This document shows positions 43,269 to 52,283 of a stretch of DNA of 64,000 bases, in pieces (position 1 is the first letter of the stretch; each line of letters opens with the position of its first letter). The position numbers were made by a program, and so were the translations under genes. The notes below the pieces were generated by a model. It ran no database searches, was not told the origin of the DNA, and was given only the letters and a program-made list of their open reading frames with translations. The stretch comes from Arthrobacter sp. B3I9 (GTDB taxonomy: Bacteria > Actinomycetota > Actinomycetes > Actinomycetales > Micrococcaceae): contig NZ_JAUSYO010000001.1 in assembly GCF_030816935.1 (NCBI RefSeq), positions 930,001 to 994,000 on the forward strand, written 5' to 3'.

Positions 43269-44579
43269 GTGAAGGTACTCGTCATCGGCCCCGGCGGCCG
43301 CGAACACGCCATTGTCCGATCCCTGCTCGCCGACCCCAACGTTTCGGAGGTCCATGCGGCCCCGGGCAACGCCGGCATCAGCAAGCTGGTCCCCACGCAC
43401 GCGATCGACGCGAACGACCCCGACGCCGTCGCCGCCCTGGCCACCAGGCTCTCGGTCGACCTCGTCGTCGTAGGACCCGAGGCCCCGCTCGCGGCGGGCG
43501 TCTCCGATGCCGTGCGCGATGCGGGCATCCTGGTGTTCGGGCCGAGCCAGGCCGCCGCCCAGCTGGAAGCGTCCAAGGCGTTTGCCAAGGAAGTCATGGC
43601 TGAAGCCGGAGTCCCCACCGCCATGGCGCGGGTTGCGGGCACCGCGGAGGAGGCCGCCGATGCGCTCGACACCTTCGGCGCTCCCTACGTGGTGAAGGAT
43701 GACGGGCTTGCGGCGGGCAAGGGCGTGGTGGTCACCAACAGCCGCGACGAGGCCCTTGCCCACGCGCAGAGCTGCTTTGACGCCGGCGGCACGGTGGTGA
43801 TCGAGGAGTTCCTGGACGGCCCCGAGGTTTCGGTATTCGTCCTCTGCGACGGCAGCAACACCGTCGCGTTGTCCCCGGCGCAGGACTTCAAGCGGATTTA
43901 CGACAACGACGAAGGCCCCAACACCGGCGGCATGGGCGCCTACACCCCGCTGGAGTGGGCCCCCGAAGGCCTCGTCCAGGAGGTTCTCGACCGCATCGCG
44001 CAGCCCACCGTCAATCAGATGGCCCACCGCGGTACGCCGTTCGTCGGCGTGCTCTTCGTCGGCCTGGCCCTCACCGCCCGGGGCACCCGCGTCATCGAAT
44101 TCAACGTCCGCTTCGGCGATCCGGAGACCCAGGCTGTCCTGGCCCGGCTCAAGACCCCGCTCGGCGGCCTGCTGATGGCGGCTGCGAAGGGCGAACTGGA
44201 CAAGGTCCAGCCGCTGCGCTGGTCCAAGGACTCCGCCGTCGCCGTCGTGGTCGCCGCGGAAAACTACCCGGCAGCCCCGCGGACCGGTGACCGGATCCGT
44301 GGGTTAAAAAAGGTCGAAGCGATCGAGGGCGTCCACGTCATCCACGCCGGCACCAAGCTCGACGCCGAGGGCAAGGTGGTGTCCGCAGGCGGCCGCGTCC
44401 TCGCCGTGGTGGCGCTGGGAACCGACCTTGTCGAGGCCCGGGAACGGGCGTACGACGGCGTCGAACTGGTCCAGCTGGAGGGCGGCCAGTTCCGCACTGA
44501 TATCGCCGGCAAGGCGGCCCGCGGAGAAATCAAAGTCAAAACGGCCGGCGTTCCTGCCGCGACGAAAGCGAAGGCCTGA
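43269..44579 (+). CDS. purD: Phosphoribosylamine-glycine ligase
   Basis: This 436-residue ATP-grasp enzyme performs the second step of purine synthesis, joining glycine to 5-phosphoribosylamine. VKVLVIGPGGREHAIVRSLL is the N-terminal signature. ATP-grasp motifs include APYVVKDDGLAAGKGVVV and RVIEFNVRFGDPETQAVLARL. The GTG start at 43269 begins the conserved domain; an upstream in-frame ATG would translate the repeat array. The purC gene follows after 2 bp. Confidence 0.95.
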   Translation: MKVLVIGPGGREHAIVRSLLADPNVSEVHAAPGNAGISKLVPTHAIDANDPDAVAALATRLSVDLVVVGPEAPLAAGVSDAVRDAGILVFGPSQAAAQLEASKAFAKEVMAEAGVPTAMARVAGTAEEAADALDTFGAPYVVKDDGLAAGKGVVVTNSRDEALAHAQSCFDAGGTVVIEEFLDGPEVSVFVLCDGSNTVALSPAQDFKRIYDNDEGPNTGGMGAYTPLEWAPEGLVQEVLDRIAQPTVNQMAHRGTPFVGVLFVGLALTARGTRVIEFNVRFGDPETQAVLARLKTPLGGLLMAAAKGELDKVQPLRWSKDSAVAVVVAAENYPAAPRTGDRIRGLKKVEAIEGVHVIHAGTKLDAEGKVVSAGGRVLAVVALGTDLVEARERAYDGVELVQLEGGQFRTDIAGKAARGEIKVKTAGVPAATKAKA

Positions 44580-44581
44580 GC

Positions 44582-45538
44582 ATGACCGGCTCCGATTCCT
44601 CCCTGTCCGGCGACGCGCCGAAGGGCCTGGATACCGCCACCCTGGAGCTGCCGGGCTGGAAGCACGTCTACTCCGGCAAAGTCCGGGACCTGTACGTTCC
44701 GGCGGATGAGGCCATCACCGAGCGGATGGGACGCGACTGCGTCCTGGTGGTGGCGAGCGACCGGATCAGTGCCTTCGACCATGTCCTCGCCAGCGAGATC
44801 CCGGACAAGGGCCGCATCCTCACCCAGCTGAGCCTCTGGTGGTTCGACCAGCTCGGCGTGGAGCACCACGTGCTCGCGTCCACGGTCGACGGCGGTGTCC
44901 CCGCCGCTGTGGAGGGACGGGCGATGATCTGCAAGAAGCTGGACATGTTCCCCGTCGAGTGCATCGCCCGCGGCTATCTCACCGGCTCCGGACTCGCGGA
45001 ATACCGGCAGACCCGCACGGTGTGCAGCATCGCGCTGCCGGAGGGCCTCGTCGACGGATCCCGGCTCGACCCGGCGATCTTCACGCCTTCGGCCAAGGCC
45101 GAGGTGGGCGAGCACGATGAGAACATCACCTACGACGCCGTCGTTCAGATGGTGGGCGACGACGTCGCGGCGCGGCTGCGCGAGCTCACTCTGGAGATCT
45201 ACACCAAGGCGGAGGCCACCGCGCGGGGCCGCGGCATCATCCTGGCCGACACCAAGGTGGAGTTTGGTGTGGACGCCGCCACCGGCGCCATCACCCTTGG
45301 CGACGAGGTGCTGACCCCGGACTCCTCCCGGTTCTGGGACGCAGCCACCTACGAGCCCGGCCAAGCCCAGCCGTCCTACGACAAGCAGTACGTCCGCGAC
45401 TGGCTGACCTCGGCCGCGTCCGGCTGGGACAAGTCCTCCGACGTGCCCCCGCCTCCGCTGCCGGCCGACGTCGTGGCCCGCACACGGAGCCGCTATGTCG
45501 AGGCCTACGAAAAGCTCACGGGCCGGACGTTCGTCTAG
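44582..45538 (+). CDS. purC: Phosphoribosylaminoimidazole-succinocarboxamide synthase
   Basis: This 318-residue SAICAR synthetase ligates aspartate to CAIR in purine synthesis. The VYSGKVRDLY start motif, VVASDRISAFDHVLASEIPD and the FPVECIARGYLTGSGLAEY block are diagnostic, as is the LADTKVEFGVD metal site. It is in an operon with purD (2-bp gap). It is convergent with the XRE-TPR gene, 8 bp away. Confidence 0.96.
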   Translation: MTGSDSSLSGDAPKGLDTATLELPGWKHVYSGKVRDLYVPADEAITERMGRDCVLVVASDRISAFDHVLASEIPDKGRILTQLSLWWFDQLGVEHHVLASTVDGGVPAAVEGRAMICKKLDMFPVECIARGYLTGSGLAEYRQTRTVCSIALPEGLVDGSRLDPAIFTPSAKAEVGEHDENITYDAVVQMVGDDVAARLRELTLEIYTKAEATARGRGIILADTKVEFGVDAATGAITLGDEVLTPDSSRFWDAATYEPGQAQPSYDKQYVRDWLTSAASGWDKSSDVPPPPLPADVVARTRSRYVEAYEKLTGRTFV

Positions 45539-45545
45539 CCTGCTG

Positions 45546-46814
45546 CTAGGCTTCGGCCGACGCGGCAGCCGCGGCGCGGCGCTGCGCCAGCCGGATTTCC
45601 AGCACGGCATCCATGGCCTGCTGGACCCGGTCGGAGGCGCCGGCGGCGCTGAACTCTTTCTGGGCCTCCTCGAGGTAGACGAGGGCATCGGACGCTTCCC
45701 CGGCGGCTTTGAGGGCCTTTCCCAGCAGCAGCGACACCTCCCCGGCGGTGTGCTGGGCCAGTGCGTCGCGCTCGGCATGGATCTCGCGGAGCTTCTGTAC
45801 GGCCGCGACAATGTCACCGGTCAGGTAGAGCCAGCGGGCGCGGATGAACGCGACCTCGAGCTCGTCCGTCCGGGTGCCGCCCACGATCGAAAGCGCCAGC
45901 TCGGCCCGTTCGATCGAGGACAGGGTCTCCGGTTCGACAATCCCGGAGGACAGCCGGACGGCGGCCGACGCCTTATTGAACCGTGCCCAAAGATCGATGT
46001 CATTGGCGGGGGAGAGCAGCCTGGCGGCGCGCTCGTGATACTTGACCCCTTCCGCATAGTCGTGCCGCATGAAGGCGACATTCCCGATGACCCAGGCGAC
46101 TTCGCCGGCGAGCTGCGTCATGGAATGCTCGTTCATCCGCTCGTTCATGTCCTGGCAGTACTCCCAGGCCTCATCGAGCCGGCCGCTCTCGGCCAGGGCG
46201 CCAATGAGCGCCCGCAGCGCGCCGATGATCATCGTCGAGTCCTGGGGCAGTCCGGCGCAGAGGCGTACGGCCTCCTGCGCGTGGCTGACGGCGGTGGTCA
46301 GCTGCCCCTGCCCCTGTGCGGCCGCGGCGAGCATCTGCTGGGCCCTGACGCCCAGCCCGGCCGATTCCGCGGCCATGGGGTGGTCCAGCAGGTGCTGGAC
46401 GACGTTCTTGCACTCCTGCCACAGCCCCTGCTTGATGAGGCATTCGGCCTGCATGTACGTCATGTTCCACCAGGCGCTGGTGTTTTTTGCGTCCTGGGCA
46501 ATACGGGCGGCGGCCGCGGCGTGGGTTGCCGCCACCGGATAATCGCGGAGATCCCAGGCCTGCCTGGCATACAGTCCGGCGAGGACATACTCCGCGTCGC
46601 TCACGGACACGGGCTGGCTCCAGGCCTCCAGTGCTTTGGGTGCGAGTTCGAGCCTGTGGGCCAGCTCCTCTATGACGTCCGCGGTCGGCTCGCGGCGCCC
46701 GGTTTCCAGCAATGAGATGTAGCTGGGTGAGTACAGGTCCTTGCCCAGCTCCGCCTGGGTCAAGCCCCGATCCAGCCGTTCCGCGCGGAGCTTTTCCCCA
46801 AATCCGTTCCCCAC
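45546..46814 (-). CDS. XRE-family regulator with TPR domain (putative peptide receptor)
   Basis: The protein has 422 residues. The HTH is at about 5-60 (RLDRGLTQAELGKDLYSPSY, ISLLETGRREPTADVIEEL). From about 75 to 410 it is all helical, with repeated TPR-like pairs (AWWNMTYMQAECLIKQGLWQ; VAWVIGNVAFMRHDYAEGVK; RARWLYLTGDIVAAVQKLRE). This is the architecture of RRNPP receptors such as PlcR, Rgg and NprR, which bind short secreted peptides in the TPR groove. GTG 46814 has AGGAGG 6 nt upstream. It is divergent, over 127 bp, from a secreted precursor with three identical octapeptides, so a cognate receptor-pheromone pair is the favoured reading. Peptide binding is not proven. Confidence 0.88.
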   Translation of the reverse strand: MGNGFGEKLRAERLDRGLTQAELGKDLYSPSYISLLETGRREPTADVIEELAHRLELAPKALEAWSQPVSVSDAEYVLAGLYARQAWDLRDYPVAATHAAAAARIAQDAKNTSAWWNMTYMQAECLIKQGLWQECKNVVQHLLDHPMAAESAGLGVRAQQMLAAAAQGQGQLTTAVSHAQEAVRLCAGLPQDSTMIIGALRALIGALAESGRLDEAWEYCQDMNERMNEHSMTQLAGEVAWVIGNVAFMRHDYAEGVKYHERAARLLSPANDIDLWARFNKASAAVRLSSGIVEPETLSSIERAELALSIVGGTRTDELEVAFIRARWLYLTGDIVAAVQKLREIHAERDALAQHTAGEVSLLLGKALKAAGEASDALVYLEEAQKEFSAAGASDRVQQAMDAVLEIRLAQRRAAAAASAEA

Positions 46815-46853
46815 GGACGCCTCCTAATCCCGGACAATCTTTGTACTAAATCC

Positions 46854-46893
46854 TTGACAGGCTCTGTGGAAATCATTTTACAATGTGTGTCAA
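46854..46893 (+). promoter_or_regulatory. Promoter and dyad upstream of the repeat-peptide gene
   Basis: A perfect -35 TTGACA (46854-46859) and a TACAAT -10-like box (46879-46884, 19-bp spacer) precede the peptide gene. TTGACA forms a dyad with TGTCAA at 46888-46893 flanking the -10 region, and ACAA-N3-TTGT lies just upstream (about 46834-46844). The region is AT-rich compared with its flanks. A regulator bound here could control both divergent genes. Confidence 0.5.
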
Positions 46894-46941
46894 CAAGCTA
46901 GTGCCGATTTGTTTAAGACCCGACCCCTAGTGAGGATCTCT

Positions 46942-47160
46942 ATGTTGAAGAAGATAGCAGCCGGTGCCGTTCTGGCCGGCGCCCTGGCTTTCTCCGCGGC
47001 GGCTCCGGCTGTTCTGTCCGCCGCCACCATCGCCGACAACGCAGGCATCACGGCAGTCGGCAACTGGCCGGATCCGATGAAGGCGCCGCAGGCGGTCGGC
47101 AACTGGCCGGACCCGATGACCAACTCCACCAACGTCGGCAACTGGCCTGATCCCATGTAG
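46942..47160 (+). CDS. Secreted repeat peptide precursor (three VGNWPDPM units), putative pheromone
   Basis: The protein has 72 residues. A Sec signal peptide (MLKKIAAGAVLAGALAFSAA, cleavage near residues 27-28) is followed by a short spacer and three copies of VGNWPDPM at residues 39-46, 52-59 and 65-72, separated by five-residue linkers KAPQA and TNSTN. The last copy ends at the stop codon. The copies use different synonymous codons (GAT/GAC, CCG/CCT/CCC), so the peptide sequence, not the DNA, has been conserved. ATG 46942 has GAGGA about 7 nt upstream. Length and layout fit a multi-copy propeptide that is cut to release a small signal. It is followed by a strong terminator, so it is monocistronic. 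Confidence 0.88.
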   Translation: MLKKIAAGAVLAGALAFSAAAPAVLSAATIADNAGITAVGNWPDPMKAPQAVGNWPDPMTNSTNVGNWPDPM

Positions 47161-47177
47161 CTCTTCAGCCAGGCGTG

Positions 47178-47225
47178 ACAGCCCCGGGACATGCGCAAAC
47201 CATGTCCCGGGGCTGTTTCTTTTTG
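47178..47225 (+). terminator. Strong terminator of the peptide gene
   Basis: A 16-bp perfect stem (ACAGCCCCGGGACATG, 47178-47193, with its complement at 47201-47216) and a 7-nt loop are followed by TTCTTTTT. The stem contains the CGGGACATG core seen in the intergenic repeat arrays. Confidence 0.92.
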
Positions 47226-47260
47226 CTCCGGGACCCAGGCTGCTACCCGGGCGGCACGCA

Positions 47261-47296
47261 AAGAAGAGGGCCTTCCGGATGGAAGACCCTCTTCTT
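47261..47296 (-). terminator. Terminator downstream of tRNA-Pro
   Basis: AAGAAGAGGG (47261-47270) pairs with CCCTCTTCTT (47287-47296), with an inner CTTCC/GGAAG. On the minus strand the second arm ends in TTCTTT, so it terminates the tRNA transcript and can act in both directions. Confidence 0.7.
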
Positions 47297-47299
47297 GAT

Positions 47300-47376
47300 T
47301 GGTCGGGATGACAGGATTTGAACCTGCGACCTCGTCGTCCCGAACGACGCGCGCTACCAAGCTGCGCCACATCCCG
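47300..47376 (-). tRNA. tRNA-Pro(CGG)
   Basis: The minus strand folds into a full cloverleaf: acceptor CGGGATG/CATCCCG, D stem GCGC/GCGC, anticodon stem CGTCG/CGACG with loop TTCGGGA (anticodon CGG) and T arm with TTCAAAT. The discriminator is A and CCA is encoded. The length with CCA is 77 nt. Confidence 0.95.
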
Positions 47377-47499
47377 ATCCGCTGCTGCAAAAGCAACTTC
47401 ACAAGAGTATCCGATGTGTGCCCCGGATGGGAAATCGGCCGGGAACGCGTCCGGCCACGCGGCGTCCGAACGACGAGGCCCGCGGCCGCGGCCGGCGGT

Positions 47500-49329
47500 T
47501 CACACCAGCGAATCCCGCCATGCCCCGTGGAGCCTGGCGAAGCGCCCGCAGCCGCCGATCAGCTGCTCCGGCGTTCCGTCCTCGACCACGCGCCCGTCGT
47601 GCACCACCAGGACCCGGGCGGCGGTCTCCACCGTGGACAGCCGGTGCGCGATGATGAGCGCGGTCCGGCCGTCGTGGCTGCCGTTGCCCTGCAGGAGCCG
47701 GGCAAGGCCGTTCTGCACGAGCCGTTCGGACGGGATGTCCAGCGAGGACGTCGCCTCATCGAGGATCAACACGGCCGGGCGCGCCAGGAAGGCCCGGGCG
47801 AAGCTGATCAGCTGGCGCTGCCCGGCGGAGACCCGGCCGCCGCGCTTGTTGACGTCGGTGTCGTAGCCCTCCGGGAGTTCCTGGATGAACTCGTGGGCCC
47901 CCACGGCCCGGGCGGCATCCTCGATCTCCTGCCGCGAGGCCTCGGGCCGGCCCAGGGCGATGTTGTCCGCCACGGAGCCGCTGAACAGGAACGCCTCCTG
48001 GGTGACCATCACGATGTTCCGCCGCAGGTCCGCCGTCGCGAGCTGGCGCAGGTCGACGCCGTCGAGCGAGAGGGACCCGGAGGTGACGTCATAGAACCGG
48101 GCAATGAGCTTGGCGAGGGTCGATTTGCCGGCTCCGGTCTGGCCGACCAGGGCCACGGTCTGGCCGGCGGGGATGTGCAGGTCCAGGGTCGGGATGACCA
48201 CCGGACCGTCACCGTAGCGGAATTCAACCCCGCTGAAGTCGATGGTGCCCTTCGCGTCGCGGAGTGCCACCGGGTTCTCGGGCGGCCGGACGGTGGGGAT
48301 TTCCTCCAGCAGGCCGGACACCTTCTCCAGCGCGGCCTGGGCGCTCTGGAAGGAGTTGTAGAACATCGCCATCTGGTCGACGGGCTGGAAGAAGCGTTTG
48401 GTGGACAGGATCAGGGCCAGCAGCACGCCGACGGCGAGCTCCCCGCCCAGCACCCGGAAGCCGCCGAAGAGCAGCACGACGGCGACGCAGACGTTGCCGA
48501 TCAGCACCAGGCCGGGCTGGAAGATGCCGTTGAGGTTGATCGACCGGACGGTGACCTTGCGGTAGTCGTCGGCGAGTTCCGAGTAGCGGGCCGAGTTCTC
48601 GCGTTCTTTGCGGAAGGCCTTGACGGCGCGGATGCCGGTCATGGTCTCGACGAAGTGCACGATCAGCCGAGCGGACACCACGCGCGATTCGCGGAAGACT
48701 ATCTGGGAGTGGTTCTGGTACCAGCGGGCCAGGAAGTACATCGGAACGCCTGCTGCCAGCACCAGCAGGCCGCTGCGCCAGTCCAGGGCGAACACCGTTG
48801 CGGCCGTGAACACCATGAACAACAGCCCGGACGCGAGGGAACTGACCCCGGAGTCCAGCAGCTCCCGGAGGGCCTCGAGGTCCGAGGTCTGCCGGGCGAT
48901 GATCCGCCCCGAGGTGTACTTCTCGTGGAACTCCAGGCTCAGCCGCTGCGTCTGCCGGAAAACCCGGACGCGCAGGTCGAGCAGCATCGCCTGGCTGAGC
49001 TTCGCCGTCGAGGTCACATACAAAGCCGTGAGGCCCGCGGTCGCGAGGGCGGCCGCAAGGTAGGAGGCACCGGTGAGCGCCAGCGGGAGGCTGTCACCGG
49101 CCCGGAGGGCGGGGAGGGCCCGGTCGATGCCGAAGGCGATCAGCGCCGGGCCTGCCGCCCGCGCCGCCTGGGACAGCACGACGGCGGCGATGGTCAGCCA
49201 GAAGCGGCGGAGGACCGGCCGGATCAAGGACCGCAGCAAGGCCAGGGAGCGGCGCCGGACGGTCCTGCTCTCGCTCTTGGACAGGTGCGCGTTGTCCTCG
49301 TTTGCGGTGCCGAAAGTGGCGCTGCTCAT
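47500..49329 (-). CDS. ABC exporter subunit, canonical NBD
   Basis: This 609-residue half-transporter has six membrane helices (about 40-320) fused to an NBD. Walker A is [13 protein letters not shown], the signature is [14 protein letters not shown] (with S-A-G-Q in place of the usual SGGQ) and Walker B is [12 protein letters not shown] with the catalytic Glu present. It starts with ATGA overlap on the upstream half-transporter gene, so the two form a heterodimeric exporter. Substrates are unknown; the class includes multidrug exporters. Confidence 0.9.
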   Translation of the reverse strand: MSSATFGTANEDNAHLSKSESRTVRRRSLALLRSLIRPVLRRFWLTIAAVVLSQAARAAGPALIAFGIDRALPALRAGDSLPLALTGASYLAAALATAGLTALYVTSTAKLSQAMLLDLRVRVFRQTQRLSLEFHEKYTSGRIIARQTSDLEALRELLDSGVSSLASGLLFMVFTAATVFALDWRSGLLVLAAGVPMYFLARWYQNHSQIVFRESRVVSARLIVHFVETMTGIRAVKAFRKERENSARYSELADDYRKVTVRSINLNGIFQPGLVLIGNVCVAVVLLFGGFRVLGGELAVGVLLALILSTKRFFQPVDQMAMFYNSFQSAQAALEKVSGLLEEIPTVRPPENPVALRDAKGTIDFSGVEFRYGDGPVVIPTLDLHIPAGQTVALVGQTGAGKSTLAKLIARFYDVTSGSLSLDGVDLRQLATADLRRNIVMVTQEAFLFSGSVADNIALGRPEASRQEIEDAARAVGAHEFIQELPEGYDTDVNKRGGRVSAGQRQLISFARAFLARPAVLILDEATSSLDIPSERLVQNGLARLLQGNGSHDGRTALIIAHRLSTVETAARVLVVHDGRVVEDGTPEQLIGGCGRFARLHGAWRDSLV

Positions 49330-51173
49330 CGGGAGATCTCCTCCGCGTCGAGGTCTGACAGGTCCGGGTCGTGCAGTTCCGAGTCCAGGTCCCGGGGCTC
49401 GGGGTCCAGGCTGGCGATGACGTAGCGGTAGTGGCTGTCCCGCGCCAGCAGCTCGGCGTGGGTCCCGACGGCGGCGATCCGGCCGTCCTTGAGAAGCGCC
49501 ACCCGGTCCGCCAGCGCCACGGTGGACGGGCGGTGGGCGACGATCAACGTGGTGGTGTCCGCAAGGACCTCCCGCAGCCTGTGCTCGACCCGTTCCTCCG
49601 TGTTGACGTCCAGAGCGGACAGCGGATCGTCGAGGACCAGCACCTTGGGGCGGGCAGCGATGGCGCGGGCCAGGGCGATGCGCTGGCGTTGGCCGCCGGA
49701 GAGGCTGAGTCCTTCCTCGCCGATCAGCGTGTCCACCCCGTCGGGCAGCGAGTAGGCGAAGTGGGCCTGCGCGACGTCGAGCGCTTCTTCCAGCGCCTCG
49801 TCGCGGTTCGCTTCCTCGCGGTGCGCCTCCGAGCTGGCGCCCGGGGCGCCGAGGAGGACGTTGTGCCGCACCGAACTGGAGAACAGGGTGGTGTCTTCGA
49901 AGGCCACTGCGACGACGGTGCGCAGTTCCTCGACGCTGAACTCGCGCAGGTCCACGCCGTCGATCGTGATCGCGCCGGCAGTCACTTCGTAGAGCCGGGG
50001 GACCAGCTGGAGCAGCGCGCTTTTGCCGCTGCCTGTGATGCCGACCAGCGCCATGGTCTCACCCGGTGCGATGTCCAGGGTGATGTCCTTGAGGATCGGC
50101 TTGTCCGGGGCGTCCTGGAAGGCGAAGGCAACGTTGCGGAAGCTCACCGCGCCTTTGAGCACGTCGGGACGGCGCGGGTCCTCGGGGCTGGTGATGGTGT
50201 TCATTGCGTCCATGACCTCGTAATGGCGGTCGATGGCAGTCTTGGCGGTAAGTGCCATGGCCAGCAGCATGCCGCAGAACTCGACCGGTGCGGCAATCAC
50301 GGCGGCGGTGGCGAAGAACGCCACGAGGGATCCGATGCTGAGATCTCCGTTGGAAGCCAGCAGCACGCCGACGACGAGTCCGGAGCCGAGGGCGAGCTCG
50401 GGCAGCAGGGTGACCACCAGGCTGAAGACGGCCAGGTGTTTTGCTTTGGCGATCTCGGTCTGGCGGAGCTCTTCGGCCTGTTCGTTGAAGTTCTCCAGCG
50501 CCTCCCGGCTGCGGCCGAATGCTTTGAGGACCCGGATGCCGTGCACGGACTCTTCAACCGTCGTGGCAAGGTCCCCGGCTTGGTCCTGGCTGCGGCGTGC
50601 CACCTTGCTGTACCGGGTGCGGAAGCGGAAGCCGTAGATCATGATCGGCACCGCGGCGGCGAGGAAAATCAGGGCCAGCTGCCAGCTCATCGAGAACATC
50701 ACGACGACGCCGATCACCACGGTCAGGGTGGTGACCACGAGCATGATGGCGCCGAAGGCCATCCAGCGGCGCAGGAAGTTCAGGTCTGTCATGGCGCGGG
50801 AGAGCAGTTGGCCCGATCCCCAGCGGTCATGGAAGGACACCGTGAGGTCCTGCAGGTGGCCGTACAGGGACACCCGCATCCGGGTCTCCACCGTTGTGGC
50901 CGGGTTGATGACAAACTGCCGCCGGAGCGCCACCAGGCCGGCCTCCGCCACACCCAGGCCAAGGATCACGAGGGAGGCGCTCCAGACCGCATCGGCGCGC
51001 CCGCCGGGACGGAGGGATTCATTGACCAGGACGCGGAGGACCTGCGGGATGGTGAGGGCCACGACGCTGGCGAGCAGCGCGCTGAGCAGGCCCAGGACGA
51101 GTCGCGGCAGGATCGGCCTGACGTGCGGGTAAAGGCGGCTGATGGAAGAGAAAAAGGGAGTCTGCGTGGCCAT
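49326..51173 (-). CDS. ABC exporter subunit, degenerate NBD
   Basis: This 615-residue half-transporter has six membrane helices (about 20-300) and an NBD. Walker A is [13 protein letters not shown] and the signature [15 protein letters not shown] is canonical. Walker B reads [12 protein letters not shown], with Asp replacing the catalytic Glu, as in the non-catalytic half of heterodimeric exporters such as TM287/288 and BmrCD. ATG 51173 is the preferred start; a longer frame to 51236 has no ribosome site. A dyad at 51220-51240 lies in its promoter region. Confidence 0.9.
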   Translation of the reverse strand: MATQTPFFSSISRLYPHVRPILPRLVLGLLSALLASVVALTIPQVLRVLVNESLRPGGRADAVWSASLVILGLGVAEAGLVALRRQFVINPATTVETRMRVSLYGHLQDLTVSFHDRWGSGQLLSRAMTDLNFLRRWMAFGAIMLVVTTLTVVIGVVVMFSMSWQLALIFLAAAVPIMIYGFRFRTRYSKVARRSQDQAGDLATTVEESVHGIRVLKAFGRSREALENFNEQAEELRQTEIAKAKHLAVFSLVVTLLPELALGSGLVVGVLLASNGDLSIGSLVAFFATAAVIAAPVEFCGMLLAMALTAKTAIDRHYEVMDAMNTITSPEDPRRPDVLKGAVSFRNVAFAFQDAPDKPILKDITLDIAPGETMALVGITGSGKSALLQLVPRLYEVTAGAITIDGVDLREFSVEELRTVVAVAFEDTTLFSSSVRHNVLLGAPGASSEAHREEANRDEALEEALDVAQAHFAYSLPDGVDTLIGEEGLSLSGGQRQRIALARAIAARPKVLVLDDPLSALDVNTEERVEHRLREVLADTTTLIVAHRPSTVALADRVALLKDGRIAAVGTHAELLARDSHYRYVIASLDPEPRDLDSELHDPDLSDLDAEEISR

Positions 51174-51219
51174 GCCTGCTTCTTCAAACGTACCTGCGGA
51201 GTATCTAACGCAACTGGAT

Positions 51220-51240
51220 GTAGTTTCCTGTAGCAACTAC
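51220..51240. promoter_or_regulatory. MarR-like dyad before the ABC exporter operon
   Basis: GTAGTT-N9-AACTAC is a perfect 6-bp dyad 47 bp upstream of the exporter start, overlapping a second AACT...AGTT pair. Arms of this kind occur in MarR-type operators of drug exporters. No MarR gene is adjacent in the window. Confidence 0.4.
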
Positions 51241-51333
51241 CCTAGGCCATCGGGTGACGGGGTCACAGGAAATCACAGGGCGTCCGGACTCTGCCGCCGG
51301 TACCGGGGCAGGGATGTCCGCCGCGGGAAGGGA

Positions 51334-52281
51334 TCAGGAGCGGGACGTGAGGTTCAGCAGCACGGCCTCGGGCCTGCAGGCGATACGGACGGGGGCGAAG
51401 CGCGAGGTGCCGATGCCGCCGGAAACGTTTACCGGCGTCGTGCGTCCGTTGCTGTGCCACTCGTTCAACCCCCTGGCCCGCCAGGTGGGCAGGTCGCAGT
51501 TGGACACCAGGGCGCCGTAGCCCGGGAGGCAGATCTGGCCGCCGTGGGTGTGTCCGGCGAACAGCAGGTCCGCACCGTCCTCGGTGAAGTGGTCCAGGAC
51601 GCGCTGGTACGGGGCATGGGCGACGGCAATGCGCAGGTGTGCGGACGCGTCCTGGCCCCTGGTGCCGCGCGGCCAGCCGGCGTAGCGCTCTCGGCCCAGG
51701 TGCGGATCGTCCACTCCGGAGAAATCCACACGCAGGCCCTTGACCACCAGCGACTGGGTCCTGTTGGTGAGGTCCACCCAGCCGCCCATTCCGAAGCCGG
51801 AGCGGAGCCGTGGCCAGTCCAGTTCGACGGCGTTCTGGCGCTCGCCCGACGGCCCCCGCAGGTAGGATGCGGGGTTCTTGAGCGTCGGTGCAAAGTAGTC
51901 GTTGGACCCGGGCACGAAGACGCCCGGGAACCGCATCAGGGGCTGCAGCGCCTCCAGCAGCGGATCCACCGCCTTGGCATGGCTGAGGTTGTCGCCGGTG
52001 TTTACGACCAGGTCAGGCGCCAGGTCCGCCAGCGAGGCGAGCCACCCGGCCTTCCGGCGCTGGCCGGGCACGAAGTGGATGTCACTGAGATGCAGCACCC
52101 GGATCGGTCCGTGGCCCGCCGGGAGAATGGCCAGCGATTCCTCGCGCAGGACGAACTGGTTCTTTTCCCACATCCCGTAGCCTGCGGCTGCGGCACCGGC
52201 GGCGGCGCCGAATGCAGCGGTTGCGGCCAGGCCGCGCCCGACGCTCCGGACGCGGCCTGCCAAAGTCATTCCCCCGTCCAT
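51334..52281 (-). CDS. Metallophosphoesterase
   Basis: This 315-residue calcineurin-like phosphoesterase has an N-terminal membrane-anchor-like hydrophobic stretch (about 13-37). Metal-site motifs in order are LHLSDIHFVPG, VNTGDNLSH, PGSNDYF, AVAHAPYQ and FAGHTHGGQICLPG. It resembles YkoQ/YkuE-type enzymes. It lies 2 bp after the PBP stop on the same strand, so it is co-transcribed with that gene. A role in cell-envelope phospholipid or lipid-carrier turnover is possible but not shown. Confidence 0.9.
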   Translation of the reverse strand: MDGGMTLAGRVRSVGRGLAATAAFGAAAGAAAAGYGMWEKNQFVLREESLAILPAGHGPIRVLHLSDIHFVPGQRRKAGWLASLADLAPDLVVNTGDNLSHAKAVDPLLEALQPLMRFPGVFVPGSNDYFAPTLKNPASYLRGPSGERQNAVELDWPRLRSGFGMGGWVDLTNRTQSLVVKGLRVDFSGVDDPHLGRERYAGWPRGTRGQDASAHLRIAVAHAPYQRVLDHFTEDGADLLFAGHTHGGQICLPGYGALVSNCDLPTWRARGLNEWHSNGRTTPVNVSGGIGTSRFAPVRIACRPEAVLLNLTSRS

Positions 52282-52283
52282 GG

